A DNA stretch of 50,457 nucleotides from Lenzites betulinus. Taxonomy: Eukaryota > Basidiomycota > Agaricomycetes > Polyporales > Polyporaceae. The stretch lies in the NCBI GenBank assembly GCA_022264855.1, contig JABYQU010000093.1, positions 1-50,457 on the forward strand, in the 5' to 3' direction. Of the stretch, positions 36,652 to 49,249 are shown piece after piece. Below the pieces are notes generated by a model. That model worked only from the letters and a program-made list of their open reading frames with translations, was not told the DNA's origin and did no database searches. The position numbers and the translations under genes were made by a program. Numbering within the stretch: position 1 is the stretch's first letter; each line of letters opens with the position of its first letter.

Positions 36652-38888
36652 TCCACACAGTCTATTCGATTCTTTCTGCAAACACATCCGCCGCCGGTCC
36701 GCGCCCGCCCGCGCACGCTCGGCACCGTGCACACGCCTATTCAGCTGCTCCCGGACCCACGGTATCGGTTCCGAGAGCATTCCCTGGCCCTGGCGACAAA
36801 ACGGGCGTGGTCAGTGATCCTGCTCCGGCTGCAGAAGCGGCGCCGTGCGCGCGTGCGTTCGCGTCGCACGTCGCACGACGCACTGCGGGCTCACCTCGAG
36901 TATCGCGAGATAACAGCACGGGTACATCGCGTGCATGAAACAGTAGCACCACACGCCCGAGTTTGAGGATGTCTCGAACATCGTGACCTGGGTCTCGAGG
37001 TTCTCCTCTGTAAATTTCAGATGTCCTGGTAGGGACTCATGCCACGCCTATGTCCGGGAAACTTCAGCCACCGGACCGGTCGAGAAAGCGAGGGTACGTA
37101 CGTCTAACGAGGGCTTGATGGCTGCGATGGCGGCCACACGTTCTGGTCCATCTTTAGTAGCTAGCGGCACCGAATGAGAGCGTTCTCAAACAGAACTTAG
37201 CGGGTCCCAAGACCTACCGATGATTGTTTCCACGTTGTGATATAGTTCCAGTATGCGGCACATGTGTCCGAACTGCGACGCATACCTTGTCCGGGGTGCA
37301 GGTCGGCGCAAGTACTCGGAGGCTGAGCACAGGATGAGCGCTGCGGAGCGGGAGCGTTCTCAATGGCGTGGCACTTACTGGCAGAGCTCGATAGCACGGC
37401 AAGCTCGAACGTGGTCTCGTCTATGGGTAGCCGGACGAGATCTGCGAGCTCGGCCATGCGCGGCAAAATAGGCTTGCGGGTGTATATGTTGCTGATCCAC
37501 CCCATGGACTGTATTAGCCAAAAACACCGTCGCGTGCACTCGCGGTCGATAAACTCAATGAGGGCTTCGGAGTTCGTCGGCGACGGCGGAGCAGTATTGT
37601 CCGAGTGGTGCACCTGCAGACCGTCCTCGAGGACCTGTAGCGCCAGCTCTGCTTCCGCGCAACCACACGCGGGAATTAATTCGTGATGATCAGCGCGCTC
37701 GATTTCTTTCACACAAGAAGGCGGACATATGACCCACCGAAGTACCTGTAGTGACGGGTCCACGAGTGGCTCGCCGCCACTTCGTGCATCTCAAGCAGAC
37801 ACAGTGCCTGAGCCGTACTCACGGACGGTTCACATAACAACCGCCCTGAGTTGTCGAACATGAGCGACAAAGCTTCCTGGAAAAATGGGACGCCAGCGAG
37901 GCGAGCGTGGGAGGCTTTCGCAGCGACAGACTTGCTGAGAGGCGCTGCGAGAGCGCACACGGTGAGCACCAGATGAAGCGGGACCTTGTTGAGGCTGAGG
38001 GCAGCGGAAAAAGACGGCTTGTGGAGTATCATCCGCTGAGGATTGCAGTGTGCGAAGAAGACTACGGCGCGATGATTAAAAATAGCGGAGGTGATTGTGA
38101 GGCAGAACAGAACATACTGTTCACGAGCTCGTGGGTCGTTGCAGGGTCCAGCAGCGCTGAGTTTCCGCGCTCTGGGGAGCATTCAGTCTTCGAGCCCGAG
38201 GGCGGGCTTGAGCCCCCGCCGGGCTGGCCGCGCCGGGAACGTTTTGAAGTAGGGTTGCGTTCGATCCCGTTCTGAGGTGCGCTTGGTGGCGCATCTGCTG
38301 TTGCCTGCTCTGCCCATGGCAGCGGCTCAGAGGCCGGGGAGATCTGCGGAAAAGCACATTTAGAACCTCCGTCAGCTGATTGGACAAGGCATATACCGTG
38401 GTTATAGGGCCGTAATAGGGCGTTCGGGATTGGGGTTTCTGGGAGCTGGCACAGGGCGTCCGGCCGCATCGGTGTACGTGCAGTTCTTCGATGCGTAATA
38501 ACTGCGGATGGTCAACAGCTGCACATGCTATCGACTGGGGGCTTACCAATTGGCGCAAGGGGCTAACGCGCAGAGTGTGAACGCGATGAGCAAATGCCCG
38601 GAACAAGTGGACTTACCGGTTCCGTCGCACCGGCGTTTGCTCTTGTGGCAGGCATCGCATGCCTACGGATGGTGGTTGGGGGTAGAACGACGCTGGGAGG
38701 AGGGCGAGACGCACCTTGCTCAGTCGCTTGCGCTTTGGGCCCTTTACGAAAGCGACGGACATGGATTCGCTTTCGGGATGGCGGCGGTCGCTAGGGGGGC
38801 CGGATGGGACGGACTGGGGGGAGAGCCTGGGGGTGGGGAGTTGCGACTTGAACGAGGCTTGTTGGGCTTCGGGGGGCGAGGACGGCAT
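36646..38888 (-). pseudogene. Transcription factor copy 2: truncated at the repeat junction and frameshifted
   Basis: Same exon structure as copy 1 from the ATG at 38888 through the shared part of exon 11, including the complete zinc cluster and the 16-nt exon. In the exon after the cluster (about 38395-38420), one base is missing relative to copies 1 and 3, in a cluster of further changes. This produces an in-frame TAA about 27 codons past the last zinc ligand. If this is not bypassed, the product is a peptide of roughly 115 residues with only the DNA-binding domain. Independently, at 36738 the gene crosses the unit junction and would end with a 30-residue foreign tail at the TAG 36648-36646. 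The downstream exons differ from copy 1 nearly only at synonymous sites, so inactivation is recent. Confidence 0.8.
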
Positions 38889-41800
38889 GGGAGTAACGGG
38901 TTGATCTGTGCCAATGATGTGAAGGTGGGTAGGACGAGGAAGTAGAGGAGCGGGGAGCAGCTGAGGCGGGGCGTAGGATGGGGCGAGAGAGGAGATGTTG
39001 GCGGCGGCAGGAAGACAAGAAGGGAACAAGAGAGGAGGAGATGGTGGTGGCGGGAAGACAAGAAGCAGACAGGGAGGGGATGCGGTGCGGGGAGGCGGGT
39101 ATAAACGCGTCTGGCAGGGACTTAGCAGACCGCGCTCTACCGCGCTCCGTTCCAACATCCTCCCACTCCCTTGGATCTTCTGCCGCGGCTCCGCGCCGTG
39201 CCCAAGCTTGAAGCTGTCCTCCGAGGTTCCGGGAGCTCCGAGTCGCCCGATCAAAGCAATTGCGCGTCGTGCCTGTAAATCTCGACTCACGTTCCACCGG
39301 TTTTTAACCCCCGCACTTTGCCAGTACTTACTTGCGCAACGCCGCACGATGGGCGGCGGCCGACGCAGGAGCCCACGCCGAGGATAGCTCGCCGGCGCCG
39401 ACGGAACACAATATCTCGCCGGCGGCACTTGGACGGTAATTAATGCGTGGCCCAATTGCGCTTCCTCCTTGCCGCCGGCACTCCCCGCACTCGCCGCACG
39501 ACGTGCCTGATCTCATCCTCCAGAACTTGCGCAGGCTGCGAGCCTCGCCCCTACGCCAGTCGTCCACTCCACACCGACACATTAGATTGGCCAACACCGC
39601 GGCCGGCGCAGCCAAAGAGCCAATCCAGCATAGTGTGTCGCGCCCAGGCGGCACCGTGTCCGCAGACCATCACACTCCCCGCAGCCGGCGCCCTCTGCAG
39701 CAGCCCCGCTCGCCCCAGCTTTCGCCGTGCGCCGCAGACTGTCCAGGGCCCGTTTAGGCAACGCCCCTCTGCTCTCCCATTCCCCGCGCTCGACCGCCTC
39801 TCTCGCCCTGTGCCCGCCCTCGCTCCCCTGCCTCTGGCCCCCGTCCTGCCGCTGTGCACGCCCACCGCCCGCTGCTCCGGCGCTCCGGCGCTGCCCTCCT
39901 GTCCCCGGCCTCCCTCCCGCCGTGCCCCCCGCATCCACCCAAGTCCACTGGCCCGCGCCGACGCTCGCGACTACATACCACGCATACAAGCATGCTACGG
40001 CTGCGACACCAGCCGTATCTAACGCGTTCTACTACGCGCCCGCAAACGAGACGGCCGACGGCGGCATGCGCCTGCCCACGATAAACCCTGGCGTACGTCG
40101 CGCCGTGCGCATGGCGAAGGCGGCGCGTTAGTCTGCACGCCGCGCCGATGTTGTCCAGTCCGATGCGTGCGCGAATGCGCCACACCTGCACATCTCAAAT
40201 AGTAAGTACATCGTTTGTAGCAATAGTGAAGATAGGTACGTACATTCGTGCGACAGGCGCGTTAGTCGAGCCGCGACGTGCGCCGCATCTACGCAGACGG
40301 TGAGTGTAGCATGCGGCGCGTGAGCGCATGCACGTACGTACCACAGCCTGGATGGAGCCGGTGGGCATCGTCGAGGTCAGTGCGCCCGCTCGCCGCCTGA
40401 ATACCGCCAGGCCGTGCGGCAAACGATATCCCCAGCTCGTGCGCGGGAGGACTAAGAGCTGGACGATGAGCGTGGCCTACGAGCAAGAGCGGTACGCACC
40501 TGGGGGTTCCTGCGGGGCGGGGTGTGGGGATGAGACAAGGTGAGCACAATACATACACCATTTTCACGGCGTGCAGGTGCGGGCCCCGATCGCGTGCCCG
40601 GGCCCTGCTCGGACACGGGCTCGGACGTGCGGCGGGCGTGGGGACGGGCATGCCTTGTTCGCATGCCCGCGCCCTCGTCCGCGCGCGCCGTGTGTAGCTG
40701 TGCACGAATGCGTCTCGTGCGCCGACGAAGAGGGCAATAGACGAGGCGATTCCGTTCGCCGTGCCGTCACCGCGCGACGTGCAGTGCGCGTACACCAGCG
40801 TCCCGACGTCGCGCGGGGGCTTCGCATATGCGCGAGACGGCGAAGATGCCAGGACTCGGTGTGGTTTCGCTTCTGGCATCTCCCCTGCAAGCCCTCCGCC
40901 TCCTGCTGACGCCGCATCGCACAGGCTCTACTACACACAACATAGGTCGTATTTGCATAGAATATACTATCTACAACTGCGAGAAACGGCATGCACGCCG
41001 ACGGCCGCCTCGTCCACCGCGTCCACTGGCCCAGAGCACACGCGGATCCTCCCAAGACCCTCGTGCTCGCGCGCACGCGCCGCACCGGATCGCGACGACG
41101 TCGGCCCAACGCCCTGAGCCCACGCCGAAAACAGCAGGACGGCGGGGCACGTTCCCGTTTCAGCACCCCGACGCGCCCCCTCGCGCGCTCGGCGGACGGA
41201 CGGCGATCGAGCGCGCACAGGACTTTGCACGCGCAATGCAGAAATTTGTTGCTGTCAGCTGGGGACGCGCAACGCGCAACGCGGGTGCTTCGCGGACGGG
41301 AGCCGACGAGGCCCGGCGACCGTATGCGTGTGCGGCGGACGTGTGCGCGGCGACTGGCGTGCGCGACATGGACCCACAACGCACACGCACACGGTGGGCT
41401 TCTCCCGGGGCTGCCCCCTGCGCGCACGCCGTCGTCGAGCTCGCCGTCGGGTTTCCGTGCGACATGCACCACTGCAACAGCCTGAGGACGCGGCACGCCC
41501 GCCCCCCTCCCGGCCCGCAACGCGCCTCCTCGCCTCCCCATCCCCAGCGACGGACGCGTCGGCGCGGGCGCCCCGCCGTGCTCGCGCCCGCGTCGCTGGT
41601 GCGGGCACGCCCGCAGCCGAGACGCCCGATCTGCAGCAGGTGATCGCCGCACGGGGACTACGGGGGGCGCGCGCCGGTGCGCGGACGTGTATAGTTTGGG
41701 CTCGAGCGGGAGTTCGCCGCCCCGAACAGCGTCGCGCCGGCATGGTGTGCGGGCCCGGCCGCGGCGGAGCGCCAACATCGCGCGTGGTGCTCCTCGGGGC

Positions 41801-42670
41801 GCGGCGCCAGTGGGCGGGGCGGAAGCGTGATAGAAGCGTGCGCACGCCGGGGCGGTGGGGTGCGCGGTGGTTGGCTCGGCGGGGCGCGTGTCGTGCGTCG
41901 GCGGTCTGGGGGAGCTCACCGTTTGCTCTAGGTCGTCTGGCGGTGCGCGGGAGGCTGCAGCGCGGCGCGTGGCGGGTGTTCTAGCGGTTCGCGCGAGAGG
42001 CTCGCTCCCCGACGCGGGCATGGGTAGGTTCGCACTCAGGCGAGGGCGTTGCACTTGGCGGGAGAGCATCGGCGATTCTCGGCTACCGACGCGCGAGTAA
42101 GGAATAACGGTTGACTGTTTTGCTTTTTTAGGAGGTTAGCAAATACGTACACGCGTAAATGAAGACTCAGGGACCTGCGCGACGGCCTCGGTATCGTATA
42201 ATGTAAGTAAACTCCCTTCTCGGACGACATGTATATTGCCATTGAGCAGTCGCATAGTCCAGCAGAGAATACCGGTGTGCGCGCGCGCAAGAGGCAGTAC
42301 CAGACGACGAATACAGTACAATACATCGCGCGAACAGGACTCGCGCAGAGTGTCGATGCCAATGCACGTGCTACCACTGGCAGCCACGATGGCCTTCACG
42401 CGGCCAGAGCTACGCCCAGCAAGCCCCGCGCGTCCGAACACGAATGAGCGAATACCAGCGCGACAATACCTGCATTTTCCACTTCGGAGCAAGATTCTCC
42501 ACCTCGCGGGCCGGCCGCACCAAGGTTCCGAGCAACCGTGCTCCTGCCCTCGACGGTATGTGCCTATGCGATGCAATTTACGCTCGCCCGCCCCCCATTG
42601 TTGACACGCTCTTAAACCCGTCGCGCAGGATGCGCCCAGGGAGCACCCGCACACCCCTTCGTCCGCCCGA
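38889..42670. other. GC-rich stretch of unit 2 without a recognised gene
   Basis: Counterpart of 28683-32408. The part at 39060-39560 is the most diverged from units 1 and 3, with several small replacements. The long minus-strand frame is kept (501 residues at 40564-42069) but with mostly amino-acid-changing differences. No gene called. Confidence 0.4.
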
Positions 42671-43533
42671 ATGGCCCCCAAACACCCCGCTTTCTCTGTC
42701 TTGACCGCGGCCGACTTCGATCCGAACGCTGCGCCCCGCATCACCCGGCACGCCGGCCTGTGCACCGAGCTGCGTACGAAGATGACAGCCAAGTATCGTG
42801 AGTCTTCATTCGTGTCCATGCGCAGTTTGACACTCACCGCTCACCAGGGGAGCTCGTCGGCGACGAGGGCGCACACCTCCACTACGCCGTCGACCGCTAC
42901 GCCAAATTCGTCGTCATCGCGCACGGCATCCGGCTCGTTGGATGGCCAAGCGACCTTCCCTACGTCAGCTTCAACAGCATCCGCGGCGGGATCCCCGTCC
43001 TGCAGCGGCTCCTTCGCCTCTGGGACGACGGCACGATGCACTTCGAGCGCGCCAGCGCGGACTTCGTCGCGGACGCCCGCCGCGATGCGCACTCCGTCTA
43101 TCCCAGCAGCACGCCCGCGCCCGCGCCGTCGCCCCCGACCGTCGTCCCGGCCGTCGTGCTGCACCCCGCGAGCCTGCACGCGCTCGGCGTGCAGCTCACC
43201 TCGACACAGCCGTCTGCGGTGCCCGACGCGCCCGCATGCCCGCACATCCAGCGCTGGGACACGAAGGTACCCCGGGGCCGGAAGCTGGACGGTCCGTACC
43301 GCCGCGCACGCGTGCTCCCAAAGGAGGGCATCAAGAGCGCGGCGTACGTGCTCGACTCGGACGGGGAGGACACGGGCGGGGCGGTGGCGGGGTCGCAGCA
43401 GGGCGGCGACGGGCTCGGGATGCCCTGCATGACGAACGACCCGGTGGGGAGCTTCTTGCAGGTGACGGAGGAGGACTGGCTTGCCCTTGCGATGGCCGGG
43501 ATGGCGTGCATGGGTGCTGCACTGGAGTACTAG
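42671..43533 (+). CDS. Unknown 270-residue protein of the tandem unit, copy 2
   Basis: Intact paralogue of the gene at 32409-33277: exons 42671-42797 and 42848-43533, intron 50 nt (6 nt shorter than in copy 1). Length and frame are unchanged. It differs from copy 1 at three residues by my reading, with His at position 5, Ile in AHGIRLVGW and Val in RARVLPKEG. The many silent differences indicate that both copies have been kept functional since duplication. Confidence 0.8.
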
Positions 43534-46500
43534 ATGCCCGGCGTTGTGGACATATTTTGCTATCTTGGCTTGGTGGGAGAGCACACTGTTTATGTCGTAT
43601 ATACTGCCATCTTTTGATTCTCACGCGCGTCGCACGGGCTGAGCGAGACCGTAGCAAAAGTGTGAACGCGTTGCGATGAGCCGGCGCTTGAATCTTGGAG
43701 TTTGGTATGCCTGCCTGATATGGAACTTTGGAACTGCTCAGCGCTCGATCACATCTTCCTTCTGCTCTCCCATGGGCCACGCTCGTTTCCTTCGCGCACG
43801 CGGAGCAGCCCACCTGCGGCACGAAGCGAACATTGCAGAACGTTGACGCAGCATGTATCTAACATCCTCGGGCGCACAAGTCCCTCAATCAGCCACCGCA
43901 GCCAGGAATACCTTCGCGCTGCAAGCCGCCCTCGTATCGGCCTCGTATGACGCCCTGTGTCCCGCGCGCCGCCCGCGCAAGTGCACAAGGGCTATCTGAA
44001 GCTTCTTTCAGTATCGTTCAGGTGCCCCATTAGATCTCCCAGCACGAAACAAGCTTACTATTAGTGATTTCTAGCCATTCCCGGAGCACTTCGGCACGCG
44101 TCTCGCAATGTCGTCAGCGCACTGTCCCGTGCACCCTCCGGCGTCGATTCCACGTCCGTGCATGCCCCTCGCATCTCCTCGGCTCCCCTATACGACGCCC
44201 GCCGCGTAGCAAGTCGCCGTGAAGAACTGCGGCCCAATCTTTCTCGCATTTGCGAAAGATCCCTCTCGCGCGGCTCAACGACGCAACCGCCACACTCGCC
44301 CTCTCGACGCCAGTATGCCAGTACCGGGGCGCATATACCCTGCAAGTTTCGGGCCGGTCCGCGAAGATCTCATTTGCGCTGATTTCCGTCATTTCATGGA
44401 CGCAAACACAAAATCGTGCGCGGGCAGCCGTATTCGCCTACGCGCGCGCTGGTTTCTTGTGAGGATAGTCGTTCGAACATACGAAATACGCCTGCCAAGT
44501 TTCAGCGCGAACGAAGCAAGTCTCAAAATCAACAATTTCGCGCGTTTTCGAGGATCGGTTCAGAAACCTGCCGACCGCGCATCGGCTTCGCATCTCCTGA
44601 GCTCGCAACTTGGTAGGCATGTTCTTATATACACTGTGCACGCCTGCGCTGACATTTGACGTGTTCAGAGCGGAAGCGAGCTGCGCGCTCTTTGCGCGGA
44701 CTTATGCCGTGGGCGCGCACGAAAATACCCCCCGCCCCGCTCCGGACGCCCGCCCCGGCGCCCCGTCACTTCGTACGCATACTGCCACGCTCTCGTGGAA
44801 GGACGGTGCCTGCCCCGTCATGCGCACGGTGATGCAGAGGGATCCCTCGCGCTGCGCCGTCATCAGGACAACACCGGACTCTCAAGGCCGCCGCAGCACT
44901 GTAATCGCGTGCCCGCGCGCTGAACCCTCGTGGGGACGGTCGTTGGAGCATACGGAATGCGCCTGCCAAGTTTCAGCACGAACGGAGCAAGTCCCACAAT
45001 CGACCGTTTCGCGCATTTTCGGGGGCGCGTCCAGAGAATCGCCCGCCGCGTCTCGGCTTCACGTCCATTTGCTCCGCCATTTGGTACGTTGACTCGCACT
45101 CGTGTGGTGCGCGCATGGGCTGACTTTCGCCGTGATTAGAGCAGAACCGAACTGCGCAGACTTCCTGCACACTCGGCGCCCGCCGGAATAAACGCGCCAG
45201 CCCTCGACGAGCGTCCCGGCGCCCCGCTGCTTCGCGCGCATGCTCCCGTTTGCGGACGGCGTCTTCCCTGCCATGCGTCAGGGAAGACGGGCGCATTCCT
45301 GTCGCGGTGGCGTCCCCAGGACGCAGCTCAGAACACAGCGTCGCGGCCGCATCAGCCGTGCTACGGCGGCGACTTTCCGATGTCAGTATACTCGCGGGCC
45401 CAGGCGGCGCCAGCTTTGTATCTTTGCACGTCATGCGTGTGAGGACATGGTAAGTGTTATGTGCGTACGCGAGCTCGCACTCGCCGTAGGACGGCGTCGT
45501 ACCCCCTCGCGTGGCGAATACAAGGTGGAAATCGGCCGCCCCGCCGGCGAGTGCTTTATGCGCTTTCAGTGCTGTCAGACAACAGCCGTGACTCGATGGG
45601 TACAACCAAACGAAGAAATCGGGCGCCGTTCGGGAGGTACATACAGCCCGCGCGCTCCGGAAGCTGACGTGCATCATTTCGGTTCCCCGTGAGTACACTA
45701 CATAAGTATGGTTGTGCCCCCTGCGTCCGTGATGCCCCCGCGCCCCCCTCCCCCGCTACGCAGGCTCCCGCGACCCCGCCCTCTGCGCTGCCCGTCCGCT
45801 TCTCTCTGCGCTGCCGGTTCCCCTCCCTGTCGTGCCCGTCTCCCGCCATTCACCGCGATCCGAAGTGAGCTTGAGGCAAGGTGCTCGAGAGGAGGGCCGT
45901 ATCCACAGACGGCGACGCGTAAGAGGTGAGTACGCCGTCCGTTCGCAGTTTGCTGCACTCTCATACCTTACCAGGGCTTCCGCTGCACGCACTGGACTCG
46001 CCGGGACGGTACCGGTCGGTGCACGAAGCGACGAAGTCGCCCGGGAGAGCGGAGCCCAACGCGCGCAACTCGAACGTCCAAGTCGATGGGCTGCGTATCC
46101 GCGTGCCGCCGTGCAGCGGCGGCAGACTTCTCGGCGCGACCGGTGGGTGGCGTAGCGCGGCGCCCGGGGAGGGCTGGCGTTGGGATGTCCTGAAAGTAAG
46201 TCTCAATTTCGATAAAGTGGCGGTGTCCCATTTCTAACACTCTTCGCGTAGCGCAGGGCGCCTTCGACTCGACGCACACCGGCAGGCTCTCGCACCAGCG
46301 GGGAACCGTTGTGGGGCAGCCGGATGGACAACCGAGCGAGAACGGCTCACGCGCAGAAGCTCGGACGCACGCGACCGTCAACTGTGCCGGCCTCCGGTCC
46401 AGTCTCGTCAAACGTGCTATTGTAGGGTGCGCTGTACGACAACGCGCGGGCCACCAGCGGCGAAACACACAAACTCCGGGGTGCACCCTAGCCACGGTGC

Positions 46501-47004
46501 GGGCGCAGCGGACCCGCCGCCAGCCTCACGCGGCCAGAGAACGGGAGCGCAGGGCGAACGCGGCGACGAGCGCGGCGTCCCCTGGCGGGCGGCGTGAGTC
46601 TGCGGGGCGGCCATCGTCGCCATTGCTCGCACAAGTGCGCGTGGGCTCCGGATGGCGCGAGTTCACGTCTTTGGTATGTACATCGAGCCGTCGGCGGTGG
46701 CGCAGTCGGAGAGAGGGCGAGCGGGATGAACGTATGGCAAGTAGCGTAGCGTAGAGTACCACCGTGTACGTTGTCCGAGAAGTAATAAAATATATTGCTG
46801 CGACTGTTACAACGACTGCTACTTGTGTCTAATGGACTCACCTTCCATGCAACTCCTACATCGCCCGCCGTCGAGTACTACTCCCCACTACCCCCCGTCG
46901 TCAGGAACTCCTCCCCTCCATCGCGCACCGTCGGATACTACTCTCCACTACCCCCCGTCGTCGGGAACTACTCCCCACTACCCCCCCTCGTCGGATACTA
47001 CTCC
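43534..47004. other. Right end of unit 2, mostly non-genic
   Basis: Counterpart of 33278-36645. It contains the 490-bp-period repeat pair (about 44473 and 44947), the same candidate introns near 45926 and 46198, a diverged segment at 46290-46480 and the enlarged minisatellite at 46870-47010. Confidence 0.4.
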
Positions 47005-47010
47005 CTACTG
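46870..47010. repeat. Minisatellite at the end of unit 2, expanded
   Basis: Same repeat as 36571-36651 but 141 bp long, with additional TACTACTCCCCACTACCCCC-type units. It lies within 90 bp of the unit 2/unit 3 junction at 47097. Confidence 0.75.
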
Positions 47011-49249
47011 TCCACGCAGTCTATTCGATTCTTTCTGCGAACACATCCGCCGCCGGTCCGCGCCCGCCCACGCATGCTCGGCACCGTGCACACGCCTATT
47101 CAGCTGCTCCCGGACCCACGGTATCGGTTCCGAGAGCATTCCCTGGCCCTGGCGACAAAACGGGCGTGGTCAGTGATCCTGCTCCGGCTGCAGAAGCGGC
47201 GCCGTGCGCGCGTGCGTTCGCGTCGCACGTCGCACGACGCACTGCGGGCTCACCTCGAGTATCGCGAGATAACAGCACGGGTACATCGCGTGCATGAAAC
47301 AGTAGCACCAAACGCCCGAGTTTGAGGATGTCTCGAACATCGTGACCTGGGTCTCGAGGTTCTCCTCTGTAAATTTCAGATGTCCTGGTAGGGACTCATG
47401 CCACGCCTATGTCCGGGAAACTTCAGCCACCGGACCGGTCGAGAAAGCGAGGGTACGTACGTCTAACGAGGGCTTGATGGCTGCGATGGCGGCCACACGT
47501 TCTGGTCCATCTTTAGTAGCTAGCGGCACCGAATGAGAGCGTTCTCAAACAGAACTTAGCGGCTCCCAAGACCTACCGATGATTGTTTCCACGTTGTGAT
47601 ATAGTTCCAGTATGCGGCACATGTGTCCGAACTGCGACGCATACCTTGTCCGGGGTGCAGGTCGGCGCAAGTACTCGGAGGCTGAGCACAGGATGAGCGC
47701 TGCGGAGCGGGAGCGTTCTCAATGGCATGGCACTTACTGGCAGAACTCGACAGCACGGCAAGCTCGAACGTGGTCTCGTCTATGGGTAGCCGGACGAGAT
47801 CTGCGAGCTCGGCCATGCGCGGCAAAATAGGCTTGCGGGTGTATATGTTGCTGATCCACCCCATGGACTGTATCAGCCAGAAACACCGTCGCGTGCACTC
47901 GCGGTCGATAAACTCAATGAGGGCTTCGGAGTTCGTCGGCGACGGCGGAGCAGTATTGTCGGAGTGGTGCACCTGCAGACCGTCCTCGAGGACCTGTAGC
48001 GCCAGCTCTGCTTCCGCGCAACCACACGCGGGAATTAATTCGTGATGATCAGCGCGCTCGATTTCTTTCACACAAGAAGGCGGACATATGACCCACCGAA
48101 GTACCTGTAGTGACGGGTCCACGAGTGGCTCGCCGCCACTTCGTGCATCTCAAGCAGACACAGTGCCTGAGCCGTACTCACGGACGGTTCACATAACAAC
48201 CGCCCTGAGTTGTCGAACATGAGCGACAAAGCTTCCTGAAAAAATGGAACGCCAGCGAGGCGAGCGTGGGAGGCTTTGGCAGCGACAGACTTGCTGAGAG
48301 GCGCTGCGAGAGCGCACACGGTGAGCACCAGATGAAGCGGGACCTTGTTGAGGCTGAGGGCAGCGGAAAAAGACGGCTTGTGGAGTATCATCCGCTGAGG
48401 ATTGCAGTGTGCGAAGAAGACTACGGCGCGATGATTAAAAATAGCGGAGGTGATTGTGAGGCAGAACAGAACATACTGTTCACGAGCTCGTGGGTCGTTG
48501 CAGGGTCCAGCAGCGCTGAGTTTCCGCGCTCTGGGGAGCATTCAGTCTTCGAACCCGAGGGCGGGCTTGAGCCCCCGCCGGGCTGGCCGCGCCGGGAACG
48601 TTTTGAAGTAGGGTCGCGTTCGATCCCGTTCTGAGGTGCGCTTGGTGGCGCATCTGCTGTTGCCTGCTCTGCCCATGGTAGCGGCTCAGAGGCCGGGGAG
48701 ATCTGCGGAAAAGCACATTTAGAACCTCCGTCAGCTGATTGGAGAGCGCATCTACCGTGGCTATAGCGGCCGTAACAGGGCGTTCGGGATTGGGGTTTCT
48801 GGGAGCTGGCACAGGGCGTCCGGCCGCATCGGTGTACGTGCAGTTCTTCGATGCGTAATAGCTGCGGATGGTCAACAGCTGCACATGCTATCGACTAGGG
48901 GCTTACCAATTGGCGCAAGGGGCTAATGCGCAGAGTGTGAACGCGATGAGCAAATGCCCGGAACAAGTTGGACTTACCGGTTCCGTCGCACCGGCGTTTG
49001 CTCTTGTGGCAGGCATCGCATGCCTACGGATGCCGGTTGGGGGTAGAACGACGCAGGGAGGAGCGCGAGACGCACCTTGCTCAGTCGCTTTCGCTTTGGG
49101 CCCTTTACGAAAGCGACGGACATGGATTCGCTTTCGGGATGGCGGCGGTCGTTAGGGGGGGCGGATGGGACAGACTGGGGGGAGAGCCTGGGGGTGGGGA
49201 GTTGCGACTTGAACGGGGCCTGTTGGGCTTCGGGCGGCGAGGACGGCAT
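47005..49249 (-). CDS. Truncated Zn2Cys6 transcription factor, copy 3, intact frame with junction-encoded tail
   Basis: Exon structure as in copy 1, starting at ATG 49249; no frameshift found. It keeps 507 residues: basic region, complete zinc cluster and the fungal transcription factor domain. It then crosses the unit junction at 47097 after VREQLN and adds about 30 new residues (beginning RRVHGAEHAWAG) before the TAG at 47007-47005. The predicted protein is about 537 residues against 813 for copy 1, lacking the polyglutamine C-terminus. Upstream of the ATG a segment of about 60 bp is locally duplicated (about 49300-49390), which may alter its promoter or leader. A truncated DNA-binding form could compete with the full-length factor; that is inference. 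Confidence 0.75.

Larger units (their letters stand above)
26530..36737. repeat. Tandem segmental repeat, unit 1 (10,208 bp)
   Basis: Near-identical sequence recurs in direct orientation at 36738 and 47097. The left edge is where homology stops: from TATTCAGCTG onward the three copies match, while the bases before it differ in copy 1. Contents, left to right: 5' part of the transcription factor gene (-), GC-rich non-genic DNA, the 270-residue protein gene (+), more non-genic DNA with a roughly 490-bp internal repeat, and a minisatellite. Copies differ by scattered substitutions and small indels, so they are not assembly clones of one sequence. Confidence 0.95.
36738..47096. repeat. Tandem segmental repeat, unit 2 (10,359 bp)
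   Basis: Second direct copy. It is 151 bp longer than unit 1, through the longer terminal minisatellite, inserts near 39065-39150 and 39300-39480, and a replaced stretch near 46290-46480, partly offset by deletions such as the one near 41215. It carries the frameshifted transcription factor copy and an intact 270-residue protein gene. Confidence 0.95.

Noticed and set aside
26530..36737. Transposon or retroelement as the repeated unit
   Set aside because: I find no transposase or reverse transcriptase frame, no terminal inverted or long terminal repeats and no target-site duplication at the junctions. The unit starts inside a host gene exon.
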